From: Oscillospiraceae bacterium
Lineage (GTDB): Bacteria; Bacillota_A; Clostridia; Oscillospirales; Oscillospiraceae
NCBI GenBank assembly: GCA_017545325.1
Contig: JAFWOX010000067.1
Coordinates: 1 to 14,315, forward strand
Reading direction: 5' to 3'
DNA length: 14,315 nt
Under the pieces are notes generated by a model, which saw only the letters and a list, made by a program, of their open reading frames with translations, was not told the origin of the DNA and did not search any database. This document shows, one piece after another, positions 1 through 7,140 of this stretch. The first letter of the stretch is position 1, and each line of letters begins with the position of its first letter. A program made the position numbers and the translations under genes.

Positions 1-1703
1 CGGAGCTGACTGCCCTCACCGGGGAGGTCAAAACCGCCGCCGCCCTGAAGGGCACTATGGGTCAATCCGCCCAGGGGCTGAAAAAGGGCCTGGATACCCT
101 CTACGCCCTGGAGGAGCGGCTGGAGAAATGCGTCATCTATGCCATGCTCCACCATTCCGCCGACGGGGGAGACGAGGAATACCAGGCCATGAACGAGCGG
201 GCGGAAAACCTGGCCAACGCCTGCTCCGCCGCCGTGAGCTTCCTGGAGCCGGAGATCCTCTCCATCGATCCGGATCAACTCTCCGCCTGGCTGGATTGGC
301 CGGATCTGCAGCTCTACCGCCACCGGATCCAGGACCTCTGCCGGACCCGGGAGCATGTGCTGGACGAGGCTGCGGAGGGCATGCTGGCCCGGCTGGACCG
401 CCCCGCCGCCGCCCCGGGAAACGCCTTCTCCATGCTCCACGCCGTGGACATGACCTTCCCGAAGATCAGGGATGAGGAGGGGAAGGAGGTCACCCTCACC
501 AACGGCAATTTCGCCGTGTTCCGGGAGAGCCGGGATCCCCGGGTGCGGGAGGACGCCTTCCGCCTCTATTTCGGCGCCTTCGCCCAGTTCAAGAACACCC
601 TTACCGCCCTGTACGCCGGAAACGTGCAGATGGATAATTTCCGGGCCGCCACCCGGCATTATCCGGATGCCTGCGCCGCCTCCCTGGACAGGAACAATGT
701 GCCCGTGAGCGTGTATGACAGCCTGATCTCCGCGGTGCACGATGCCCTGCCGGAGATGCGCCGGTACCTGGATATCCGCCGGAAGCGCCTGGGGCTCAGC
801 GAGCTCCACCTCTGCGACCTGTATACCCCCATTGTGGAGAATGTGGAGTTCCCCGTTTCCTTCGCCGAATCCCGGGACCTGGTGAAGAAGGCCCTCCTGC
901 CCCTGGGGGCGGAGTACCAGACCCTGCTGGATCGGGCCTACGACGAGAAATGGATGGATGTATACGAGAACAAGGGCAAGGATACGGGCGCCTTCTCCTG
1001 CGGCGTCTACGGGGCCCATCCCTATGTCCTGCTGAATTACACGGATACCCTGGAGGACGCCTTCACCGTGGCCCATGAGCTGGGCCATTCCATGCACAGC
1101 TTCTTCAGCGATCGGGCCAACCCCTACGTCAACGCGGGGTATTCCCTCATGGTGGCGGAGGTGGCCTCCACGGTGAACGAGGTGCTGCTCAGCCGGTACC
1201 TGCTGAAAACCGAGACGGATCCCCGGCGGAAGGCCTATGTGCTGAACCGCTTCCTGGAGGGCTTCCGCACCACCCTCTTCCGGCAGACCCTGTTCGCGGA
1301 GTTCGAGCGGAAGGCTCATGAGATGGATGCCGCCGGGGAGCCCCTCACCGCCGCCGCCCTCTCCCAGGTATACCATGACCTGAACGCCCTGTACTACGAG
1401 GGCTGCGTGACGGACGACTACGGGGATATCGAGTGGGCCCGCATCCCCCATTTTTACCGGTCCTTCTATGTGTATCAGTATGCCACGGGCTTCAGCAGCG
1501 CCGTGGCTATCGCCCGGCATATCCTGGATACCGGGGACGCCTCGGGCTATCTCCGCTTCCTCACCACCGGCGGCAGCGACTACCCCCTGGAGGAGCTGAA
1601 GCTCGCCGGGGTGGATCTGACGAATCCGGAGACGGTAAAGGACGCCCTGGCGGTCTTCTCCCAGACCCTTACGGAATTCGAGGAGATCCTGAACAGCCTG
1701 TAA
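1..1703 (+). CDS. pepF: Oligoendopeptidase F, M3 family zinc metallopeptidase (5'-truncated by window edge)
   Basis: A cytoplasmic zinc peptidase that degrades short oligopeptides. The frame is open to the window edge (first whole codon at base 3), and the residues before the ATG at base 57 read as PepF sequence. That ATG is therefore internal and the true start lies upstream. About 566 residues are visible; the family is usually near 600, so roughly 30-40 N-terminal residues are missing. The N-terminal helical PepF domain is followed by the M3 catalytic domain. The zinc motif HELGH is encoded at 1074-1088, and the third ligand Glu of AEVAST is at 1158-1160, about 25 residues downstream as expected. 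The C-terminal part (YEGCVTDDYG, YQYATGFSSA) is typical of PepF. The last 35 bp overlap the convergent hydrolase gene. No promoter or terminator is visible for it here. Confidence 0.95.
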   Translation, partial: ELTALTGEVKTAAALKGTMGQSAQGLKKGLDTLYALEERLEKCVIYAMLHHSADGGDEEYQAMNERAENLANACSAAVSFLEPEILSIDPDQLSAWLDWPDLQLYRHRIQDLCRTREHVLDEAAEGMLARLDRPAAAPGNAFSMLHAVDMTFPKIRDEEGKEVTLTNGNFAVFRESRDPRVREDAFRLYFGAFAQFKNTLTALYAGNVQMDNFRAATRHYPDACAASLDRNNVPVSVYDSLISAVHDALPEMRRYLDIRRKRLGLSELHLCDLYTPIVENVEFPVSFAESRDLVKKALLPLGAEYQTLLDRAYDEKWMDVYENKGKDTGAFSCGVYGAHPYVLLNYTDTLEDAFTVAHELGHSMHSFFSDRANPYVNAGYSLMVAEVASTVNEVLLSRYLLKTETDPRRKAYVLNRFLEGFRTTLFRQTLFAEFERKAHEMDAAGEPLTAAALSQVYHDLNALYYEGCVTDDYGDIEWARIPHFYRSFYVYQYATGFSSAVAIARHILDTGDASGYLRFLTTGGSDYPLEELKLAGVDLTNPETVKDALAVFSQTLTEFEEILNSL

Positions 1704-2538
1704 GGAAGGCGAACAGGCCGCGCAGATACGCCTCCCGGTCCCGGAGGAACCCGTCCCCGTGGCCGGACCGGAGCCGCAGGAGGCGGCTGGACTTCCCCGC
1801 GAGGAAATACAGTCTCTCGGCCTCAGCCGCCGGGACCAGGTCATCCCCCTCCCCATGGAGGAACAGGATGGGCGCCCTGGTCCCGGCGGTCTGTCTGCAG
1901 AGGGTGGGGGAGGCCGGACCCGCCCCCGCCGCGAGGCGGAGGAAGGCGGAGACCCCCCATTCCAGGAGCGGGCCTCCCCCGGCAGAAAGCCGCTTCCCCG
2001 GAGCCAGCGGATCGGGAACGGGACTGTCCGCCACCACGGCCAGGAGCCCGGCGGGCCGCTCCCCCGCGGCGGCCAGGGCGGCGTTGGCCCCCAGATCCAC
2101 GCCGTGGAGGACGATCTGCGCCGCGGGATACCGGTCCCGGATCAGGTCCATCCAGGCCAGGATATCCTTCCCGTCCCCCATGCCCAGGCCCCGGTATTTC
2201 CCGCCGCTTCCCCCGCAGCCCCGCAAATCCGGGATCAGGGTGCTCCAGCCTCGCTCCCCATAGGCCTCCCCCAGTCCGGCGAGGCTCTCCCCCGTCTCCC
2301 CCCAGCCATGGAGGAGCAGGACCCAGGCCTCTCCGGTTCCCCCGGTGCGGGCGGAGGCCCGGAGCCGGACTCCGTCTGCGGCGGTGAGGGTCCATTCCTC
2401 CCCCGGCGGCGGGCTGCCCGCCTGCCCACGCCCCGCCAGGCCCAGGGCCAGGCCGCGGGAGAGGAGGAGCCACGCAGCCAGGGCCCCCAGCAACGCCCCC
2501 GCCCCAGGGGGGAGGACAGATCGGAAAAAGCGTTTCAT
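1669..2538 (-). CDS. Membrane-anchored alpha/beta hydrolase with Asp in the nucleophile position
   Basis: 289 residues. An N-terminal hydrophobic segment (about 10-34) suggests a signal anchor, followed by an alpha/beta hydrolase domain. Visible motifs are the oxyanion-loop LLLHGWGE (75-82), DLRGCGGSGG (104-113), the nucleophile elbow, HGEGDDLVP (228-236, acid Asp232) and SGHGDGF (catalytic His260). The elbow reads LHGVDLGAN: the expected Ser of G-x-S-x-G is Asp148 (codon GAT). Related extracytoplasmic Firmicutes hydrolases of unknown substrate carry Ser here. Asp nucleophiles are known in haloalkane dehalogenases and epoxide hydrolases, but the rest of this protein resembles esterases or peptidases, so function is uncertain. 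The 3' end overlaps pepF by 35 bp. No clear Shine-Dalgarno precedes the ATG. A TATACT box at 2567-2572 could be a -10, but the matching -35 is poor. Confidence 0.85.
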   Translation of the reverse strand: MKRFFRSVLPPGAGALLGALAAWLLLSRGLALGLAGRGQAGSPPPGEEWTLTAADGVRLRASARTGGTGEAWVLLLHGWGETGESLAGLGEAYGERGWSTLIPDLRGCGGSGGKYRGLGMGDGKDILAWMDLIRDRYPAAQIVLHGVDLGANAALAAAGERPAGLLAVVADSPVPDPLAPGKRLSAGGGPLLEWGVSAFLRLAAGAGPASPTLCRQTAGTRAPILFLHGEGDDLVPAAEAERLYFLAGKSSRLLRLRSGHGDGFLRDREAYLRGLFAFLTGCSGSPRIP

Positions 2539-2634
2539 GGGAAAAGTATGGACAAAGGGGAAGAAAAGTATACCCGGGCCGGAGGCCTCTGGGGAAGCGG
2601 TCGGCGGGGTTTTCCGCCCCGGGAAAAACTCCGA

Positions 2635-2667
2635 TCAAAAACCCCCGCGGAGCGCGTCCGCGGGGGT
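2635..2667 (-). terminator. Rho-independent terminator of the methyltransferase/carboxypeptidase operon
   Basis: A perfect 11 bp inverted repeat (arms 2641-2651 and 2657-2667, core CCCCCGCGGA, 5 nt loop) is followed on the minus strand by TTTTGATC and, slightly later, TTTTT. It lies 24 bp past the stop of the M14 carboxypeptidase and separates it from the downstream hydrolase gene. Confidence 0.85.
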
Positions 2668-2690
2668 CCAGACTCTGTTCGCAGCAGCCC

Positions 2691-3944
2691 TCATGGGGCC
2701 ATATCCAGGGCCTCCTGCCCCAGGGTGAGGAAGAGGGAATAGATCCCGTCCACTACCTCCGGGAACAGCTCCGGGGGATAGGGATCCTCCGCCAGATAGG
2801 GGCAGAGCTCCAGGGTGGCACAGAACTTTCCCGTTTCCACCCGGGCGGTGTTCACCAGGTAACCGCCCCGGTCCGTCACGTCCTCCGCTCCCATGAGCCC
2901 GTAGCCGAAGGCGTTGGAAAGCCGCCGGGCGATGGGAAAATGGGCGTCGTACAGGTCCAGGGTATCCGTATCCAGCCAGTAGATCACCTCGCCCCGGATA
3001 TGCAGGGAGATGAGCAGGAGCCAGTCGCTGCTGTCCAGCAGGTCCTGCATGGCCCGGGCCTCCGGCTCGCTCAGGGGCTCCGGCCCGCACCAGCCCGCGT
3101 CGCAGGGACCCTGGATCTCGTCCCGGATCCCCCATTTATGGGCAAAGTTTCCGTTTAAGTCCACGCCCCGGATATTGGCTTTCCAGTCGGAAAAGTCGTG
3201 ATCCTCGGTATAGCCCATAGCCAGGATGGCGTCCGGGTCCTGCACCGCCCCCAGCCCCTTCTGGGCCAGCTCGATCCCGTCCGGGTTGGCCATGGGGAGG
3301 ATGCGGAACTTCACCTGATCCAGGATCTCCCGGTACCGTACCCCGTTCCATTCCCCGTCCGCCCGATATTCCTGGCAGTACTGGTCCACCAGATACATGA
3401 CCACGTTGGTGGCCATGTGCTCGCAGGCATGCATGGAGGAGATGACCACCACCTCCCGGTCCCCCCGACCGAAGTCGAAGGCGGGGATCGTGCGTCCCTC
3501 CGCCGTCTCCCCCAGGCTGTAGACCCGGATGAGCTCCGGATACCGCTCCTCCAGCGCCGTCAGGTCCGCCCGGAGCTGGGCATAATCATAGAGGCAGTAG
3601 GGGTTGACGATGGACTCCCCGGAGAGGCCCGCAGGGCTGAAGTCCCTGGCTTCGGGCGCGGCGGAAGGCGCCGGGGTTGGCTCCGGCGTGGGTTCCGGGG
3701 TGAGCTCCGGGGTTGGCTCCGGCGTGGTCTCCGGGGCGGGGGCAGGCTCCGGTGTGGGGGGCGGCGCTGTCTTCGAAACGGGATCTGCAGTGAAGAGGGG
3801 AGCCTTCTCAGGGGCGGAGGTCCCGGAGGGAGCCGGATCTCCGGTCCAGATCAGGAGCGCCAGGACGCCCGTGATCATCAGGGCCAGGATCAGGCAGCCC
3901 ACCAGGACCTCCGTCAGACAACTGCCGCGAGGTCTGTTTTTCAC
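2691..3944 (-). CDS. M14 family zinc carboxypeptidase, membrane-anchored with Pro/Thr/Glu linker
   Basis: 417 residues starting at GTG (3942-3944), 3 nt after the methyltransferase stop. The basic N-terminus and one membrane segment (about 12-33) place the catalytic domain outside the cell. A low-complexity Pro-Thr-Glu linker (about 60-97, TPEP repeats) follows, as in wall-spanning proteins. The M14 domain (about 112-410) has zinc ligands His172 and Glu175 (HACE), His315 (SLHIRGE), NPDG (220-223), GVDLNGNF (260-267), SEPE (292-295) and catalytic Glu379 (ATLEL). In carboxypeptidase A-like enzymes the sequence is DLNRNF; the substrate-binding Arg is Gly265 here. M14 enzymes that cut peptidoglycan gamma-D-Glu-diaminopimelate bonds also vary at this site, so a cell-wall peptide substrate is plausible but inferred. 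The gene is probably co-transcribed with the upstream methyltransferase gene. Confidence 0.9.
   Translation of the reverse strand: MKNRPRGSCLTEVLVGCLILALMITGVLALLIWTGDPAPSGTSAPEKAPLFTADPVSKTAPPPTPEPAPAPETTPEPTPELTPEPTPEPTPAPSAAPEARDFSPAGLSGESIVNPYCLYDYAQLRADLTALEERYPELIRVYSLGETAEGRTIPAFDFGRGDREVVVISSMHACEHMATNVVMYLVDQYCQEYRADGEWNGVRYREILDQVKFRILPMANPDGIELAQKGLGAVQDPDAILAMGYTEDHDFSDWKANIRGVDLNGNFAHKWGIRDEIQGPCDAGWCGPEPLSEPEARAMQDLLDSSDWLLLISLHIRGEVIYWLDTDTLDLYDAHFPIARRLSNAFGYGLMGAEDVTDRGGYLVNTARVETGKFCATLELCPYLAEDPYPPELFPEVVDGIYSLFLTLGQEALDMAP
3671..3727 (-). repeat. Short direct repeats encoding the Pro-Thr-Glu linker
   Basis: The 21 nt unit at 3671-3691 recurs exactly at 3707-3727, 36 nt (12 codons) apart. 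The repeats encode the TPEP linker of the M14 carboxypeptidase and lie in frame, so slippage would change linker length without breaking the protein. Confidence 0.8.
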
Positions 3945-3947
3945 GGA

Positions 3948-5009
3948 TTACGCACAGTAAACCTTTCTGGAAACTTCATAGAGGATATACGGCGCCTTCT
4001 CGGGGGCGAAGCGCAGGTTGCCCAGGGCGTGGGGGTGCTTCCGCACGAAGGTTTCGATGACCTCCCGCAGCTCCTCCTCGCCCATGTCCTCCTGGATGCC
4101 GGTGATGGGCATACCCAGGACGATCTGGTCGCCGTACTTCTCATAGAGCATTTCAAAGTCGTTCATGGGCTGGCCGGACCAGGAATCCACCCCGGCCTCG
4201 ATCATGGCGGGGACCAGCATCTCGTTCTTGCCGCAGGAATGGAGGTCCAGCTTCATGCCGTACTTATGGGCGCTGTCGCAGACACGCTTCAGGTAGGGGA
4301 CCAGCATCTCCCGGGCGGTGGCCAGGCTGAAGAAGGGGGCCCGCTGGGAACCCCAGTCATCGTGGAAGTTGATCACGTCGCAGTCCAGGTACTTCTTGTA
4401 GTAGCCCATGTATTCGTCGTAGAAGGTCGCTAGCTTGTCGAAGAGGCGGTGCACGGCCGGCTGCTGGTCCTCGTCGATGAGGGCGAAGGCGGCGTCCTCA
4501 AAATCGATGAAGGAGATGAGGCGCTCGAAGAGGCCGTTGAGGATGGTGACCACCAGGGTCCTGCCGGGCTTGATGTAGTTCTCCTTGTTCCGCTTGGCCA
4601 TAGCCTCCCAGTCCATGAGGTCCTCGACCTTGGGGAAGGTGATGTAGTCCTCCCAGTGCTCGATGTCCTTCACCTTGGGCTCGCCGGGCCGGACCATGGA
4701 GCCGCCCACGGTGGGGATATACTCCCATTCCACGCCGAACATATCCGGGCCGCCGGCCTTGCTCAGGTCCAGCTTCTCCGCCTCGAAGACGAAGCCCCGG
4801 GCGATATTGTCCGGACACATGGGGGTGATCATCTGGGTGTCGCCGTTGCCGGGCATCCAGAGGGGGAGCTCCTTGCTCAGGAGCAGCATGTGGTTGTCCC
4901 TGGGGCTGATGGGGGTATTGAAGATGGGGGTGGGCTTCATGTTGGGGCCGAAGCCGGGGTTGAAGCCGATGGGCTCCAGTTCTTTGGGATCAAAAGGTAT
5001 ACGGTTCAT
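3948..5009 (-). CDS. URO-D/MtaA-like corrinoid-type methyltransferase (uroporphyrinogen decarboxylase family)
   Basis: 353 residues from the ATG at 5009. The frame can be extended to a TTG at 5030, but AGAGGAG at 5018-5024 sits 8 nt before the inner ATG and decides the start. The fold family is uroporphyrinogen decarboxylase/cobalamin-dependent methyltransferase. Visible features are HDDWGSQ (about 216-222) and LHSCGKN with His257-x-Cys259. A penultimate Cys352 completes the H-x-C-x(n)-C zinc site seen in MtaA/MtbA-type methyltransferases; true haem-pathway HemE lacks this zinc site. The protein is therefore more likely a methyl transferase acting with a corrinoid protein than a porphyrinogen decarboxylase, but no corrinoid protein or reactivase is encoded nearby and the substrate is unknown. 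A promoter lies at 5108-5136. The M14 carboxypeptidase follows 3 nt downstream. Confidence 0.88.
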   Translation of the reverse strand: MNRIPFDPKELEPIGFNPGFGPNMKPTPIFNTPISPRDNHMLLLSKELPLWMPGNGDTQMITPMCPDNIARGFVFEAEKLDLSKAGGPDMFGVEWEYIPTVGGSMVRPGEPKVKDIEHWEDYITFPKVEDLMDWEAMAKRNKENYIKPGRTLVVTILNGLFERLISFIDFEDAAFALIDEDQQPAVHRLFDKLATFYDEYMGYYKKYLDCDVINFHDDWGSQRAPFFSLATAREMLVPYLKRVCDSAHKYGMKLDLHSCGKNEMLVPAMIEAGVDSWSGQPMNDFEMLYEKYGDQIVLGMPITGIQEDMGEEELREVIETFVRKHPHALGNLRFAPEKAPYILYEVSRKVYCA

Positions 5010-5017
5010 CTCTTGCA

Positions 5018-5024
5018 CTCCTCT
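5018..5024 (-). promoter_or_regulatory. Ribosome binding site that fixes the methyltransferase start
   Basis: AGAGGAG on the minus strand, 8 nt before the ATG at 5009. It selects that ATG over the in-frame TTG at 5030, which has no comparable site. Confidence 0.75.
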
Positions 5025-5107
5025 TTTCAATATAATTCAATTTGTTCTATCCGTGTTTTCTGGGGGTCCTTCCTGCGGCGGGAGCCCCCCCTGTCTGACT
5101 GCTTCAT

Positions 5108-5136
5108 ATCATAACATCTTCCGGCGGGATTTACAA
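5108..5136 (-). promoter_or_regulatory. Candidate sigma70 promoter of the methyltransferase operon
   Basis: Minus strand: -35 TTGTAA (5131-5136), 17 nt spacer, -10 TATGAT (5108-5113). Transcription would start near 5101 and give a leader of about 90 nt. Confidence 0.65.
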
Positions 5137-5215
5137 TAGGGGATACGGAGCTGAAAAACGCGGACCGGAGCTGTCCCGCCGCCCAGGCGGCGCGACCCGG
5201 CCGGGGCGTGACTTT

Positions 5216-5228
5216 CCCGATGATCGGG
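5216..5228. promoter_or_regulatory. Small perfect dyad in the divergent intergenic region
   Basis: CCCGAT-G-ATCGGG is a 13 nt perfect dyad centred 46 bp upstream of the esterase -35 box and about 85 bp from the divergent promoter. It could be an operator for either side, but could also be chance in GC-rich DNA. The 5010-5331 intergenic stretch otherwise holds two promoters and short GC hairpins (5177-5192, 5254-5272) without T-tracts. Confidence 0.3.
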
Positions 5229-5267
5229 ATCGCCTCCGGCGGGGGCGTTCCGGCAGGGGGCTCCCCC

Positions 5268-5296
5268 TTGCGCCCGTTTACCTTCCATGCTACAAT
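5268..5296 (+). promoter_or_regulatory. Candidate promoter of the alpha/beta hydrolase-3 gene
   Basis: A weak -35 TTGCGC (5268-5273), 17 nt spacer and good -10 TACAAT (5291-5296). The -35 overlaps a GGGGG-CT-CCCCC hairpin. AGGAGG (5319-5324) lies 7 nt before the ATG at 5332. Confidence 0.55.
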
Positions 5297-5331
5297 AGGA
5301 TAAAACCCTGAATCAAAAAGGAGGCCGACCT

Positions 5332-6270
5332 ATGGATATGCCCAAGCTCGATACCCCCTGGAAGCTCACTCCGCCGGACCCCAAGGTACCCGGGTCCCAG
5401 GGAGAGGTGGATCTCTCCGGCGTGAGGCGGAAATGGCTGGATCTCCCCTATGCTTCCCAGTCCCCCAGCCAGAAGCTGGATATCCTCCTGCCGGAGGAGG
5501 GGGAGGGCCCCTTCCCCGTTCTGATCTTCATGCATGGCGGCGCCTACCTCTTCGGCTCCAAGCGGGATATGCAGTTCCTCCATGCCGTGGACGGCGTGAA
5601 CAAGGGCTACGCCGTGGTGACGGTGGAGCAGCGCCTGGCCTTCGAGGCCCAGTTCCCCTACGGCCTGTTCGACCTGAAGGCGGCCATCCGCTTCCTCCGG
5701 GCCAACGCGGAAAAGTATTCCCTGGATCCGGACCGTTTCGCCCTCAGCGGGGACAGCGCCGGAGCCTACTATGCCGTTATGGCTGCCGCCACCCAGGATA
5801 TCCCCGGCTACGAGGATTTCACCATGGGGTACCCGGAGGTCTCCAGCCGGGTCCAGGCGGTAGTGGGCTGGTACGGCTGCTACCACCTGATGGAAATGCT
5901 CCCTCCGGAGCCGGATCCGGATAATCCTCCTCCCCCGCCCCCGGCGGACAGCCCCCCCATGCCGGACCTGTACAAATTCCTGGTGGGGGCCAAGCCCAGG
6001 GAGATCCACGGCCTCATGTATTTCACCAATCCCCTGAATTTCGTCACCCCCGCCTTCCCGCCCATCCTCATCCAGGCGGGCACCGGGGACCAGGTGGTGC
6101 CCCATCAGCAGAGCATCCTGCTCCATGAGAAGATCCGGGCGGTGTGCGGCGAGGGGCGCAGCACCCTCCAGCTCATGGAGGGCTGGAACCACGGGGGCTT
6201 CAGCTTCGGCTGGTACGAGCCCAGGCACCAAACGGAGGTGTATCGCTTCCTGGACCGGGTGCTGAAGTAG
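5332..6270 (+). CDS. Alpha/beta hydrolase fold-3 esterase (carboxylesterase/acetyl esterase type)
   Basis: 312 residues with a strong AGGAGG site before the ATG. Catalytic features of the HSL/BD-FAE-like esterase group are all visible. The oxyanion motif is HGGAY (68-72), the nucleophile elbow GDSAGA (140-145, Ser142), the acid Asp253 in AGTGDQVVP, and the His287 in EGWNHGGF. No signal peptide is seen, so it acts in the cytoplasm, probably on short-chain or acetyl esters; the natural substrate cannot be told. An unusual proline-rich loop (about 191-211, including six consecutive Pro) sits in the cap region before the acid residue. The gene stands alone, with its own promoter upstream and a new promoter 5 bp past its stop. 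Confidence 0.92.
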   Translation: MDMPKLDTPWKLTPPDPKVPGSQGEVDLSGVRRKWLDLPYASQSPSQKLDILLPEEGEGPFPVLIFMHGGAYLFGSKRDMQFLHAVDGVNKGYAVVTVEQRLAFEAQFPYGLFDLKAAIRFLRANAEKYSLDPDRFALSGDSAGAYYAVMAAATQDIPGYEDFTMGYPEVSSRVQAVVGWYGCYHLMEMLPPEPDPDNPPPPPPADSPPMPDLYKFLVGAKPREIHGLMYFTNPLNFVTPAFPPILIQAGTGDQVVPHQQSILLHEKIRAVCGEGRSTLQLMEGWNHGGFSFGWYEPRHQTEVYRFLDRVLK

Positions 6271-6274
6271 CGCG

Positions 6275-6302
6275 TTGCATTTTTCCCGGCCTGTGGTATA
6301 AT
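6275..6302 (+). promoter_or_regulatory. Extended -10 promoter of the SDR-HAD-GNAT operon
   Basis: A consensus TATAAT (6297-6302) preceded by TG-N (extended -10), with a partial -35 TTGCAT (6275-6280) 16 nt upstream. AAGGAAAGGA (6326-6335) precedes the ATG at 6345 by 9 nt. This is the best -10 box seen in the window. Confidence 0.75.
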
Positions 6303-6344
6303 AGAGAAAACCCAATTTGAATTTTAAGGAAAGGATGATCGACT

Positions 6345-7139
6345 ATGATTCCCTCCATTACCTCTATGAAAGACGCCTTCAGCCTGAAGGGGAAAAACGC
6401 CCTCATCACCGGCGGCAACCGGGGCCTGGGCCTGGCCATCGCCAAGGCCTTTGCGGAACAGGGGGCCAACGTGGCCATCTTCTGCCGGGACGCCAAGAAG
6501 GCGGCTGAGGCCATCGACGAGCTCAAGCCCTTCGGCGGCAAGTACGAGAGCTTCAGCTGCAACGTGGTGGACCTGAAGAACGTGCGGGAAGTGGTAGCCA
6601 AGGCCTGGGATGCCTTCGGCGGCTTCGAGATCCTGGTGAACAACGCGGGCGTCACCTGCGTCAGCGAGCTGCTGGATATGGACGAGGAGCTGTCCGACTG
6701 GTACCGCGTCCTGAACACCGACCTGAACGGCACCGTCCATATGACCTATGAGGTGGGCAAGAGGATGCGGGACGCCGGCAAGGGCGGCAGCATCATCAAT
6801 ATCGCCTCCAACGCGGCCTTCATCGTGAACAAGACCCAGCCCATGAGCCCCTACAGCAGCTCCAAGGCCGCCGTGGTGCACTTCACCCACTGCATGGCCT
6901 GCGAGCTGGGCAAGCACAACATCCGCGTAAACGCCATCTGCCCGGGCTTCACCAACACCGATCTGAGCCAGTTCATCCCCAAGGATCAGTTCGACTACAT
7001 CAATAACCAGATGCCTCTCGGCCGCTTCGGCGAGCCCATCGAGGTAGGCGCCCTGGCGGTGTACTTCGCCTCCCCCGCCGCCGCCCAGGTCACCGGCACC
7101 GCCCAGGTTATCGACGGCGGCTATATCCTCTCCTGCTGA
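6345..7139 (+). CDS. Short-chain dehydrogenase/reductase (SDR), classical NAD(P)-dependent
   Basis: 264 residues, the normal length for a classical SDR. The dinucleotide-binding motif TGGNRGLG (22-29), NNAG (99-102), Asn128, Ser155, Tyr170 and Lys174 (YSSSK) make a complete catalytic tetrad. The C-terminal region ASPAAAQVTGTAQVIDGGY resembles polyol/gluconate 5-dehydrogenase and FabG-like members. The substrate is probably a sugar, polyol or ketone, but specificity cannot be read from sequence. It is cytoplasmic and heads an operon with the HAD phosphatase 1 nt downstream, so a shared role in sugar or sugar-phosphate metabolism is a reasonable but unproven inference. Confidence 0.93.
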   Translation: MIPSITSMKDAFSLKGKNALITGGNRGLGLAIAKAFAEQGANVAIFCRDAKKAAEAIDELKPFGGKYESFSCNVVDLKNVREVVAKAWDAFGGFEILVNNAGVTCVSELLDMDEELSDWYRVLNTDLNGTVHMTYEVGKRMRDAGKGGSIINIASNAAFIVNKTQPMSPYSSSKAAVVHFTHCMACELGKHNIRVNAICPGFTNTDLSQFIPKDQFDYINNQMPLGRFGEPIEVGALAVYFASPAAAQVTGTAQVIDGGYILSC

Positions 7140-7140
7140 C

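Noticed and set aside
1759..2742. 327-codon open frame on the plus strand
   Set aside because: Opposite to the alpha/beta hydrolase and crosses the terminator; Pro/Gly/Arg-rich shadow.
3198..4433. 411-codon open frame on the plus strand
   Set aside because: Antisense to the M14 carboxypeptidase and the methyltransferase, both of which have clear catalytic motifs; biased composition and no recognisable domain.
5007..5030. Upstream TTG start for the methyltransferase
   Set aside because: The AGAGGAG site lies between it and the inner ATG and is correctly spaced only for the ATG at 5009.
5290..6315. 341-codon open frame on the minus strand
   Set aside because: Antisense to the esterase, whose full catalytic triad and ribosome site prove the plus strand.
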